Part shown: positions 1-7,460 of the stretch, piece by piece
Layout: the number at the start of each line of letters is the position of its first letter
Numbering within the stretch: position 1 is the first letter of the stretch
From: JAIRMO01 sp046533115
Lineage (GTDB): Bacteria; Spirochaetota; Spirochaetia; Treponematales; Breznakiellaceae
DNA length: 54,441 nucleotides
Reading direction: 5' to 3'
Assembly: GCF_046533115.1 (NCBI RefSeq)
Contig: NZ_JAJQRC010000019.1
Coordinates: forward strand, 1-54,441
Program-made: the position numbers and the translations under genes
Notes under the pieces: model-generated
Told to the model about the DNA's origin: nothing
Databases searched by the model: none
The model's input: the letters and a program-made list of their open reading frames with translations, nothing else

Positions 1-651
1 CCCCCTTTTTCCTTTTTTTCTTTTCATTTTTCCTTTTTTTCCCCCCCCCCCCCCCCCCCCCGCAATTTAGCTAAATTTCCTGTTTTACTGCTGCTGTTCC
101 TCATGCTCTGTACCGCGCTTCCGGCGGAAGAACTCCCTGAGGGGCCCGCTCTCTTTGCCGGGGACAAGCGGTTCTGGTCCGTGGGGGCCTTGCTGGGTAC
201 CTCGTTTACCGCACCCTGGGTCATCGGCACCATTCAGGGAACCGCCTCCTTCCTCCCCTATACCATCCTGGAACTGGGTATTGATGTGGGCGCGGTCCAC
301 GGCGAACGGGGCCAGGCAAAGACGGGCTATGATATTTCCCTCTACCCCTTTATCCATATCAACGGCTACCTCCCCCGAAAGGTCCGGGACCGCCGCCTGG
401 GCTGGTACGCCGGCATGGGCGGGGGACTTATGGCGGCTTTTCATACCGACGGCGGTAAAAACCGGACCTATCTGGTTCCTGCCATGGACGCCACCACGGG
501 GCTCCACATCGGCCGGGACTGGCTTTACGTTACGATAGCCTATACCCTGCGCACGGACTTTGACCAGGTGAACCACAAAGTGTCCCTGGGTTATAGCCAC
601 CGCATTGAAACCAAGTTAAAAGATGCTGAAGAAAAAGGAGTATTACCATGA
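1..651 (+). CDS. 5'-partial outer-membrane beta-barrel-type protein
   Basis: The frame is open from base 1 to the TGA at 649-651. The first ATG is at 103, but starting there would cut off an obvious signal peptide: codons from about 76 onward read KFPVLLLLFLML, then CTALPAEE with a plausible cleavage after LPA. The true start therefore probably lies left of the window, or the tract at 1-61 has disturbed it. The mature part (about 170 aa) alternates hydrophobic and polar residues and is rich in Gly and aromatics (GWYAGMGGGLMAAF, WLYVTIAYTLR), as expected of outer-membrane beta strands. I recognise no named family. The stop overlaps the start of the next gene (ATGA at 648-651), so the two are translationally coupled. 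Fallback coordinates are 103-651. Confidence 0.6.
   Translation, partial: PPFSFFSFHFSFFSPPPPPPRNLAKFPVLLLLFLMLCTALPAEELPEGPALFAGDKRFWSVGALLGTSFTAPWVIGTIQGTASFLPYTILELGIDVGAVHGERGQAKTGYDISLYPFIHINGYLPRKVRDRRLGWYAGMGGGLMAAFHTDGGKNRTYLVPAMDATTGLHIGRDWLYVTIAYTLRTDFDQVNHKVSLGYSHRIETKLKDAEEKGVLP
41..61 (+). repeat. Poly-C tract (21 C) in a polypyrimidine run
   Basis: An uninterrupted run of 21 C follows a 40-base run made almost only of C and T. It lies just 5' of the signal-peptide codons of the first gene. In the present register the frame reads through it as a proline run. Such tracts are typical slipped-strand phase-variation sites, but a contig-end artefact cannot be excluded because it lies at the very edge of the window. 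Confidence 0.7.
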
Positions 652-2624
652 AAAAATTAGTATGGGCAGTCATAGCCGTAATCCTCGTGCTGGCCGGCTG
701 TTCCCAGCCCCTGGAAGGAATCGGTTCCGACTCCGGCAGGGACACCACCGGCCTTCCCGCCACCGGGATTACGTCCTTCTCCGTCGCGGGGATTAAGGGC
801 GAGATCGCGGGGACCACCATCTATGTCCGGGACGTCCCCCTCTACACGGTGGAGCAGACCCTGACGGATCTGCGGAACGCGGCGCCCATCATCGGGTATA
901 AGGGGGGGACCCTTACCCCGGCGCCGGATACGGCCCGGGACTTCTCCACGCCGAAGATCTACACCATGCTGATGGAGAACGGCGCCCAGGTGGACTATAC
1001 GGTGGTGGTTACGGCGCGGCCCCTGAGGAGCGCCGCGGAGATCGAAGCCTACCTCCCCATAGCGGCCAAGGTTTATGCCGGAACCGATAAGGAACCCATT
1101 CCCGTACCGGTAGGCCTGGCGTTGTCTGCCCAGGCCTGGCGGGAGATCCTTATTGCGATACAAAACGGGGGCAAGTATGTTGCCCTGGACCTCTCGGCCT
1201 GTACGGCGAGTACGGACATAGCGGGCGGGGGCCTCTACGGCGACCGCACCTTTGACCCCGGGCCGGACCATACCGGTGAAAACAGGGTCGTGTCCCTGGT
1301 CCTGCCCGGCGAGGCGGAAAGAATCGTGGGGGGCGCGGTGTTCGCCTCGGCTTTTAAGCGCTACACGGTTCTGGGCAGCGTTTTCGGCGCGGGCATAAGG
1401 GACGTGGACCGTTACGCTTTCAGCGGCTGTGATGCCCTGACCATGGTAAGCCTCCCCGCAGCAGCAAATATCGGCGCTGACGTCTTCAGCGGCTGCGACG
1501 CCCTGACCACGGTAAGCCTCCCCAAGGCGGCAAGCATCGGTGAAGCGGCCTTCTACGACTGCGTCGCGCTGACCACGGTAAGCTTCCCCGTGGCAACCAG
1601 CATCGGCAATGAGGCCTTTAGCGGTTGTACCGGCCTGACCACGGCAAGCCTCCCCGATGCAGCAAGTATCGGTAATGACGCTTTCTCCGGCTGCGCCGCC
1701 CTCGAGGTGCTGGACCTCTTTGCGGCGACCAGTATCGGCACTTCCGCCTTCAGCGGCTGCACCGGCCTGAAAACGATAAGCCTCCCTGCGGCAACCAGCA
1801 TCGGCAGTTCCGCCTTCAGCGACTGCATCGCCCTGAAAACGGTAAGCCTCCCCGCGGCGAGAACCATCGGCAGTTCCGCCTTCTCCGACTGCGACGCCCT
1901 GAAAACGATAAGCCTCCCATCGGCAACAACCATTGGCACTTCCGCCTTTCGCAACGGCGCCCTGATCTCGGTAGACCTCCCCGCGGCGAGAACTATCGGC
2001 ACTAACGCCTTCGCCGAGTGCGACGCCTTGACCACGATAAGCCTCCTCGCGGCGACAACCATCGGCAGTTCCGCCTTCGCTAACTGCGACGTCCTGATCT
2101 CGGTAGACCTCCCTGCGGCGAGAACCATCAACGATGGCGCCTTCTCCTTCTGCAATGCCCTGACCACGATATACCTCCCCGTGGCAACAACTATCGGCCG
2201 TGATGCTTTCGCCTACTCTGATGCCCTGTTATCGGTGGACCTCCCCGCGGCGAAAACCATCGGCTATGCCGCCTTCTACGACTGCAATGCCCTGAAATCG
2301 GTAAACCTCCCCTCGGCAACAAGTTTCGCTGGGGGCGTCTTCGGCTATACCGGCACGGAGACCCTCACCGTTACCCTGGGCGCGTCGCCGCCCGCGCTTG
2401 CGGTAAATATTTTCATCGGCGTTGGCTCTCCCAAAACCGTAACCGTCAAGGTGCCCAATACTTCGGCCTACGGTACGTCCCTTGCGGTGAGCAGTACCGA
2501 CAGTACCGTCTGCTGGGGCAACGGTTTCCGGGGCAGGGGCTGGGACGGTAGCAGCTTTGCTAATGGGGGGGTGTCGGTTAATGTTAACAGCAACATCAAT
2601 TTGACGATAGCCACCGCGCCGTAA
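648..2624 (+). CDS. Leucine-rich-repeat (BspA/TpLRR-like) surface lipoprotein
   Basis: 658 aa. The N-terminus MKKLVWAVIAVILVLAGCSQP is a lipoprotein signal with lipobox LAGC (Cys at residue 18), so the protein should be lipidated and surface or periplasm facing. Residues of about 50-120 form a small beta-rich domain (TVEQTLTDLRNAAPIIGYK...). From about residue 255 to 560 there are about 14 tandem repeats of 22 aa with consensus IGxxAFSxCxALxTVSLPAAxx, the LRR_5 pattern of BspA-like proteins, known in oral treponemes for adhesion to host matrix. The C-terminal 90 residues leave the repeat and form a cap (LTVTLGASPPAL...). The start is supported by an AAGGAG site near 634 and the 4-base overlap with the upstream barrel-like gene. 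Adhesion or surface display is inferred from family; the ligand is unknown. Confidence 0.85.
   Translation: MKKLVWAVIAVILVLAGCSQPLEGIGSDSGRDTTGLPATGITSFSVAGIKGEIAGTTIYVRDVPLYTVEQTLTDLRNAAPIIGYKGGTLTPAPDTARDFSTPKIYTMLMENGAQVDYTVVVTARPLRSAAEIEAYLPIAAKVYAGTDKEPIPVPVGLALSAQAWREILIAIQNGGKYVALDLSACTASTDIAGGGLYGDRTFDPGPDHTGENRVVSLVLPGEAERIVGGAVFASAFKRYTVLGSVFGAGIRDVDRYAFSGCDALTMVSLPAAANIGADVFSGCDALTTVSLPKAASIGEAAFYDCVALTTVSFPVATSIGNEAFSGCTGLTTASLPDAASIGNDAFSGCAALEVLDLFAATSIGTSAFSGCTGLKTISLPAATSIGSSAFSDCIALKTVSLPAARTIGSSAFSDCDALKTISLPSATTIGTSAFRNGALISVDLPAARTIGTNAFAECDALTTISLLAATTIGSSAFANCDVLISVDLPAARTINDGAFSFCNALTTIYLPVATTIGRDAFAYSDALLSVDLPAAKTIGYAAFYDCNALKSVNLPSATSFAGGVFGYTGTETLTVTLGASPPALAVNIFIGVGSPKTVTVKVPNTSAYGTSLAVSSTDSTVCWGNGFRGRGWDGSSFANGGVSVNVNSNINLTIATAP
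1410..2340 (+). repeat. 66-bp tandem repeats encoding LRR units
   Basis: About 14 head-to-tail units of about 66 bp with recurring cores such as CTGAAAACGGTAAGCCTCCC and ATCGGCAGTTCCGCCTTC. Neighbouring units in the centre (1740-2080) are more alike than the outer ones, as expected if copies expand and contract by recombination. Confidence 0.8.
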
Positions 2625-2676
2625 GCATTGGTTACCGCGGCCTCTGTGCCGGGCAACCCGCGAAGAGGCGCCCCCG

Positions 2677-2699
2677 GAGTTTCGGCTTTGCCGAAACTC
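2677..2699 (+). terminator. Hairpin after LRR lipoprotein gene
   Basis: Perfect 10-bp stem GAGTTTCGGC / GCCGAAACTC with a TTT loop, 53 bases after the stop codon. No long T run follows, so factor-independent termination is only probable. A second small hairpin (TAGACG/CGTCTA, 2704-2719) and a 14-bp palindrome (2716-2729) follow at once. Confidence 0.5.
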
Positions 2700-2831
2700 T
2701 TGGTAGACGGTAACGTCTAAACGTTTAGATAATGGGGGTAGAAAGTTTTACGGCAAAGGCATAAGGCAGACCGTTATGTGCTATTGGTTGGAACAAATTG
2801 GCCGTGTATAAAAAATCATACAAAACAACTC

Positions 2832-2860
2832 TTGATAAATATTCACACATAGGGTATACT
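2832..2860 (+). promoter_or_regulatory. Sigma-70 promoter TTGATA-N17-TATACT
   Basis: TTGATA at 2832-2837, exactly 17 bases, TATACT at 2855-2860. It points at the short antitoxin remnant at 2902-2955 and at no intact gene, so it is probably the promoter of a lost toxin-antitoxin operon. Confidence 0.5.
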
Positions 2861-2901
2861 ATATGCTGAAGCAAAAACATATATGGCAGATATGATTTTA
2901 G

Positions 2902-2955
2902 ATGACGGATGATTTTGATGCCCCATTAGATGATTTTATGGAGTATATGCAATAG
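2902..2955 (+). pseudogene. Remnant of a DUF2281-type antitoxin C-terminus
   Basis: The 17-residue frame MTDDFDAPLDDFMEYMQ-stop matches the conserved acidic tail of small DUF2281-like antitoxins, which typically end DDFD.PL.DF..YM. Two in-frame stops (TGA, TAG) lie just upstream, so no full protein can be made. The remainder of the 2625-3117 gap holds hairpins (CCCGCC/GGCGGG at 2991-3006 inside a CCGGGTC...GACCCGG pair at 2971/3054) and nothing else I can name. Confidence 0.35.
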
Positions 2956-3117
2956 ATTTTTTATTCGAAGCCGGGTCGAATACCCAAGAACCCGCCTTTC
3001 GGCGGGGGAGCTTCAGGGCGAATTCTTGAACCCGCAAAAAATGGCGGGGTTGAGACCCGGCAGTACAATAAATTTCCTTGCGAACGACGATACCCCCCTT
3101 CAGGGCGGGGAGAGTCA

Positions 3118-3444
3118 TTAATTTTCTATTACATTTGTATTGTTTAATATATTTATCCAATCTCTATGTCCATAAAGAAATCGGATTATGTTTATTTGCT
3201 TTTCCTCAACTATATAAAATAACATATATCTTTTTACCATTGTAAATCTAAATCCCATTGATGCCAAATAATCATTTGGTACTACAGGATAAATAAAGGG
3301 TGTATCTTTTGTGATTTTGTAAGTCCGTTTAATTTCTTCTTTTAATCTTTCTGCCGCAACCGGGGCTTGTAACGTATGTTTTATATACTTTATAGACTGT
3401 TGTACATCATCTTTAAAGTTTTTTGTGAAAAACAATTTATACAT
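3118..3444 (-). CDS. ParE/RelE-type toxin
   Basis: 108 aa, the usual size of the RelE/ParE superfamily. It starts MYKLFFTKNFKDDVQQSIKY, the canonical beta-strand-then-helix of ParE toxins. The centre has the conserved TxxxFIYPVVP...GFRFTMVKRYMLFYIV block and the end has the IIRFLYGHRDW strand (R-x-x-H/GRD). Known members poison gyrase (ParE) or cleave mRNA on the ribosome (RelE); the RFLYGHRDW tail favours ParE-like. Two bases separate it from the antitoxin gene upstream, so they form one minus-strand operon. It is AT-rich compared with its neighbours, suggesting a separately acquired module. Confidence 0.8.
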   Translation of the reverse strand: MYKLFFTKNFKDDVQQSIKYIKHTLQAPVAAERLKEEIKRTYKITKDTPFIYPVVPNDYLASMGFRFTMVKRYMLFYIVEEKQINIIRFLYGHRDWINILNNTNVIEN

Positions 3445-3446
3445 TT

Positions 3447-3701
3447 CTACATTAAATCCAATTCTTTATCCATTTCTTCTTCCGTTAATATATTTCCATT
3501 CTTTAGATCGTTTATACCATCCTCCAATAAATTATATAATTTTCTTTTTCCAATTAAATCCTCATATGTCTCTATGCTCATTACGGCAAGATCTCCTTCC
3601 CCGTTTTTTGTGATAAATACGGGTTCTCTATATTTATGGCAAAATTCAGAAATTTCACTATATGCATTCCTTAAATCCGCGCTTTTCCTTATAGCTGGCA
3701 T
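3447..3701 (-). CDS. Phd/YefM-type antitoxin
   Basis: 84 aa from MPAIRKSADLRN. The Phd/YefM fold is evident: MPAIRKSADLRNAYSEI, then the strand EPVFITKNGEGDLAVMSIETYEDL (known pattern: xPVxITxNGxxxAVxxSxxxYExL). The acidic C-terminus should bind and neutralise the ParE-type toxin. The start at 3701 is chosen because GGAGG lies 5 bases before this ATG; a start four codons further up (3713) would place that ribosome site inside the coding region. It probably autoregulates through the promoter region at 3730-3758. Confidence 0.82.
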   Translation of the reverse strand: MPAIRKSADLRNAYSEISEFCHKYREPVFITKNGEGDLAVMSIETYEDLIGKRKLYNLLEDGINDLKNGNILTEEEMDKELDLM

Positions 3702-3729
3702 ATAATCCTCCAATGATTTCTATAACATT

Positions 3730-3758
3730 ATATTATCAAAAGAATGATATTTTTTCAA
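3730..3758 (-). promoter_or_regulatory. Promoter of the antitoxin-toxin pair
   Basis: On the minus strand TTGAAA (3758-3753), 17 bases, TAATAT (3735-3730). It lies about 30 bases before the antitoxin start. Confidence 0.5.
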
Positions 3759-3770
3759 GGTTTATTCCAT

Positions 3771-3828
3771 TCATGCTTAATTTCCTTTTTCGCCTTATGC
3801 GCCTTTGTGGTGAATTTCTTAATTCTGC
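3771..3828. repeat. Dispersed intergenic repeat, half element
   Basis: Contains CGCCTTATGCGCCTTTGTGG and TGAATTTCTTAATT, matching the right arms of the elements at 18431-18558 and 26456-26653. Only one arm is clear here. Confidence 0.5.
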
Positions 3829-3842
3829 ACGGGTATGGCTGT

Positions 3843-6800
3843 TTAGTGTTTACCGGCTGCTAATCCTTCGGCGAGTAATTTTTCTATATCCCCATCCTGT
3901 ATCCGGGGGGTAAGCTCTACCGCATGGCCGGTACGGAGAAAGAAGAGCCAGGAACGGATCGGTTTCTCGAATATATCCCCCGCCGCCCGGGCATAAACCG
4001 TCAGTTGTCCCCGGTGGCGCTCCGGGTCCTCGGTCCGGTCGGTTTTAAAATCCACCACATGGATGGTTCCTTCCCATGCAAAGAGCAGATCGATTTGACC
4101 GGTGATGGTGAAGGTCCTTCCCTTCAGGGTTGAAAAAGTCATGAGGGGGAATTCCGTTTCCCGGTATGTTGCCTGTAAGCTCTGTTGACCCAGATCGGAA
4201 GCGAAAAAACGGTCCTCCATATCCCGGGCTGCGGCCGCGATCAGGGTTGCATTTTTTTCATCCAATCCGGCAAGGAGCCGGAGCCGGGGCTTCCGCCCGG
4301 TAAACCGGGCCTCCACAAAATCGTGGACCAGGGTACCAAAATCGTTCGGGTCCAGGTTTGCCCGTTTGAGGAGCCGGCTGAGTTCATCCTCATCCTCCCC
4401 GGCCTGATCCGCCGCCGGGTAGTGGAGGCTGCTTGCGGGGATCAGGGAGCGGATCAAAGCCGGCTCGGCGATAAGCTCTGCCTGAGCATAAAAGGCCGCG
4501 GCGGCTTTTGCCGCTTCCTCCAGGGAAAAGGACGATTCCTTATGGGGCGTGGTCTTGCCGGAGATCCGGCTTAGTGTTCTCAGTTCCTCCCGGGATACCA
4601 CGGGGATGGCCTGAATTGAAAAAGGCGGTGCGCCGGAGGAGACCAGGACCGGGAGGAGCAGGTCAAAAAAACTGGCGATAGTCCTCTCTTCTTTTGCATA
4701 AAGCTGGATCAGCCGGTCCCTTATGGCTTCCGGGGTATATTCCCCCGCTTCCGGGTCAAAACCCTCCTGTTCTTTTACGGTCCGCTCCGGAAGGGAGGCG
4801 GTTAAAAAGAGGGCGCATTCTGCCCGGGTCATGGCCACATAGAGGAGCCGCCGCAGTTCGGCGATGTTTTTTGCCGCTTCCTCCTCCTTTTGGCGGTTAA
4901 AAAAATAATTACCGCTGTCCCCGGGCAGTTCTTCCGCCTGGGGCAGGTTCAGGGTGATGCCGAATTTTTCATTAAAATACAGGGGACGCGGGTTGGTATT
5001 ATGGGCCCCCCTGCCGTTGCAATAATAAACAAAAACCACGGGAAATTCCAGGCCCTTACTTTTATGGATCGACATGAGCCGCACCCCGGTCACCCCTTCC
5101 ACCGGAACATCCAGGTCGTCGAGTCTTTCCTCCCCCTCCATCAGGCCCTCCAGGTAATCGACAAAATCCACCAGGGTCTCCCCCTGTAGTTCGGTGAGCC
5201 GGGCCAGTTCGAAGAGCAGATCAAACAATTCTCCGTAGATCTGGGAAGATGCCGACCAGGTGGTTTCATACCGATACCCCTCTTCGTACCAAAGCGTGGT
5301 CAACAAACCGGTAAGGGAGCGGGTCCGGGCCGCCTCGGTCAGGGCCTGGTACCGGGCACGGGCCTGGCGATAACGGGCCAATTCCTCCGGGGGGACCTGG
5401 CTGTCCAGGGCTTCGTCAAAGGGAGGCCCTTCCTGCAACATGCACACCGACAGGGTGAGATCGCTCAGGCGCATAAAGGGCGAGCGGATCAGGGCCGCAT
5501 AGGAGATCCGGTCCTCGGGGTACACCAGGAGCCGCAGCAGGTGATAGAGGTCGTTGATGGGGGCGTCGGTAAAAAGCCCCGCGGGTTTGTCCGCGGTAAA
5601 GGGAATGTTGAAGGCCTTAAATTGTTTTTCCAGAAAGATCTGATGGGTATAGGAACGCTGGAGTACCGCAAAATCACCATACGCGCAGGGCCGCTTTTTT
5701 ACGGTTCCCTGGTCCCGCTCCTCAATAAGGTAGGCCGAATCAACCATCTCCCGAATCCGGGCGGCGATGAAAGCCGCTTCCAGATCCGGGGCGGAAAGCC
5801 TCCCGGGATCATTTTCGGGCATTTGGTCCTTATCAAGAAAGCAGAAATAAACCGGCGGATTCCGCCATGCTTCGGGAGCCACGGTCCGGGATGGGGAGGG
5901 ATGGATCCGGTGGTAGGACGCCTCAAAATCCGGAAGCTCCCCGTCCGCGGGGAGAAATACCCCGGGAAATGCGGGGTCATCCGGGGCATCTTCAGGGGGG
6001 GTAGGCGCGAGGCCGCCGAAAATAAAATTAAAGGCCCCTATCAGGATGGGGTTGGACCGGTAGTTGTGGATCAGGTTCAGGCTGCTTTTGCCCCTGGAAG
6101 CGCCGGAGAGGATCCGGGCAAGACTGCGGAACACCGAAACATCCGCGCCCCGAAAACGGTAAATCGACTGTTTCTCGTCCCCCACAAAAAAAAGTTTATC
6201 CGGACAAAGCTCCTCCGGTCCGGGGATCCCCGGCTCCATACGGTTTGGGTTTTCGGCAAGTAAAAAAATCAAATCCCGCTGCAAACGGTTATTATCCTGA
6301 AACTCATCGATCATGATCGCCCGGAACATATCCTTGTATATCTTTCTGATATCGGGATACCGGGCAAGGGCATCCACCGCGAGGTGGGCAATGTCCTGGA
6401 AACTCAGCAGCCCCGCCTCCCGCTTCTGCCGGTTGAACTGCCCCTGAAACTCCTCCACCAGGGGGAACACCCCGGCGATGAGCCCGCTTTGGAGGGCCAT
6501 ATTGGCGATGGACTCAAGTTCCCCGTAGAGGCGGTTCCTGAACTCGTTGAGATATTCTTTGAGGAGGACAAATTCCTCCCCCGTACTCCCCTGGTGGCCT
6601 TGGGATTTTAACGTAAAAAGGTAGGCAAAATACCGGCTTATGGTTTGCCCCAGGACCTCCCCGGCCTGGTCCGGATCGCCGGCTTCGCCGGAAGCCGGCA
6701 AAAAACCGTTTTTTTTCAGCAGCCCCCGTATGTCCGGGGTTTGGGGGAGGGGTTCGGCCAGGGCCCCGGTAATTCTAAGATAAAAGCCGTTACTTTTTTT

Positions 6801-7460
6801 GTTGATCCCCGCCAGCTCCCGCCGGATATGGGCGATCAGATCCGTCACTTCCCCGGTTTTTTTATCCCATTGCCGCAGCAGCTCCTCACCCTGGGCCAGT
6901 TTAAAGGAATCAAAATCCAGGGGATTACTGATGGGACTGTATTTGACCACCACCCCGGCAAAAAGTTCCTCCGCCAGGATCCGGATCTTCCGGTCGGCCA
7001 TTAAAAGCTGCAGGGCCTCCTGGTCCCGGTGATTCAGCACAAAGGGGAGGGCGGCGTCCCGGGCAAGTTTCTGTACCCCTCCGTCATTGATGACAAAATC
7101 CGCGGTGATGCCGTAACGGCGGGCCGCGGTACGGGCAATCCGGGTGCAAAAAGAGTCCAGGGTGGAGATGTGGGCCTTGTAAAAATCCTGGATGCCCCGG
7201 CAGGCCTCGGGGTTATCCTGGTGTTCCGCGAGCAGGCCGTAGATACGGCTGTACATGGTGTTTACCGCTTTATTGGTAAAGGTGAGGGTAAGAATCTCCT
7301 CTACCCGGTATTTCCGTTCCATCACCAGCCAGGCATACCGGGCGGCCAGCACCTTGGTCTTGCCCGAACCCGCTCCGGCGGCAACCACCACATTGGTCTC
7401 CGCCGCCGCCGCTTCCCGCTGTTCCCGGTCAAGTTCCGCAAGGATCTGGTTATCAGCCAT
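3843..7460 (-). CDS. addA: AddA-like UvrD-family helicase-nuclease
   Basis: 1205 aa. Walker A AAGAGSGKT at residues 28-35, UvrD motif II IDEFQD, motif III FFVGDEKQSIYRFRGAD, motif IV HNYRSN, motif V MSIHKSKGLEFPVV and motif VI LLYVAMTRA are all present. The last 200 residues carry a PD-(D/E)XK nuclease of the RecB/AddA kind: LVHDFVE, GQIDLLF, VDFKTD, then Q..YA. It therefore has motor and nuclease, as in the AddAB/RexAB complex that resects double-strand ends for RecA. The start at 7460 has GGGAG 7 bases upstream; the alternative at 7478 lacks one. It overlaps the AddB-like stop by 8 bases, so the pair is translationally coupled. Confidence 0.88.
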   Translation of the reverse strand: MADNQILAELDREQREAAAAETNVVVAAGAGSGKTKVLAARYAWLVMERKYRVEEILTLTFTNKAVNTMYSRIYGLLAEHQDNPEACRGIQDFYKAHISTLDSFCTRIARTAARRYGITADFVINDGGVQKLARDAALPFVLNHRDQEALQLLMADRKIRILAEELFAGVVVKYSPISNPLDFDSFKLAQGEELLRQWDKKTGEVTDLIAHIRRELAGINKKSNGFYLRITGALAEPLPQTPDIRGLLKKNGFLPASGEAGDPDQAGEVLGQTISRYFAYLFTLKSQGHQGSTGEEFVLLKEYLNEFRNRLYGELESIANMALQSGLIAGVFPLVEEFQGQFNRQKREAGLLSFQDIAHLAVDALARYPDIRKIYKDMFRAIMIDEFQDNNRLQRDLIFLLAENPNRMEPGIPGPEELCPDKLFFVGDEKQSIYRFRGADVSVFRSLARILSGASRGKSSLNLIHNYRSNPILIGAFNFIFGGLAPTPPEDAPDDPAFPGVFLPADGELPDFEASYHRIHPSPSRTVAPEAWRNPPVYFCFLDKDQMPENDPGRLSAPDLEAAFIAARIREMVDSAYLIEERDQGTVKKRPCAYGDFAVLQRSYTHQIFLEKQFKAFNIPFTADKPAGLFTDAPINDLYHLLRLLVYPEDRISYAALIRSPFMRLSDLTLSVCMLQEGPPFDEALDSQVPPEELARYRQARARYQALTEAARTRSLTGLLTTLWYEEGYRYETTWSASSQIYGELFDLLFELARLTELQGETLVDFVDYLEGLMEGEERLDDLDVPVEGVTGVRLMSIHKSKGLEFPVVFVYYCNGRGAHNTNPRPLYFNEKFGITLNLPQAEELPGDSGNYFFNRQKEEEAAKNIAELRRLLYVAMTRAECALFLTASLPERTVKEQEGFDPEAGEYTPEAIRDRLIQLYAKEERTIASFFDLLLPVLVSSGAPPFSIQAIPVVSREELRTLSRISGKTTPHKESSFSLEEAAKAAAAFYAQAELIAEPALIRSLIPASSLHYPAADQAGEDEDELSRLLKRANLDPNDFGTLVHDFVEARFTGRKPRLRLLAGLDEKNATLIAAAARDMEDRFFASDLGQQSLQATYRETEFPLMTFSTLKGRTFTITGQIDLLFAWEGTIHVVDFKTDRTEDPERHRGQLTVYARAAGDIFEKPIRSWLFFLRTGHAVELTPRIQDGDIEKLLAEGLAAGKH

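Noticed and set aside
2930..3160. Short frames on both strands in the hairpin-rich gap
   Set aside because: They run through inverted repeats, overlap each other and have no ribosome site.
5541..6263. 240-aa plus-strand frame and others opposite the addA/addB-like genes
   Set aside because: They are antisense shadows of genes with complete catalytic motifs.
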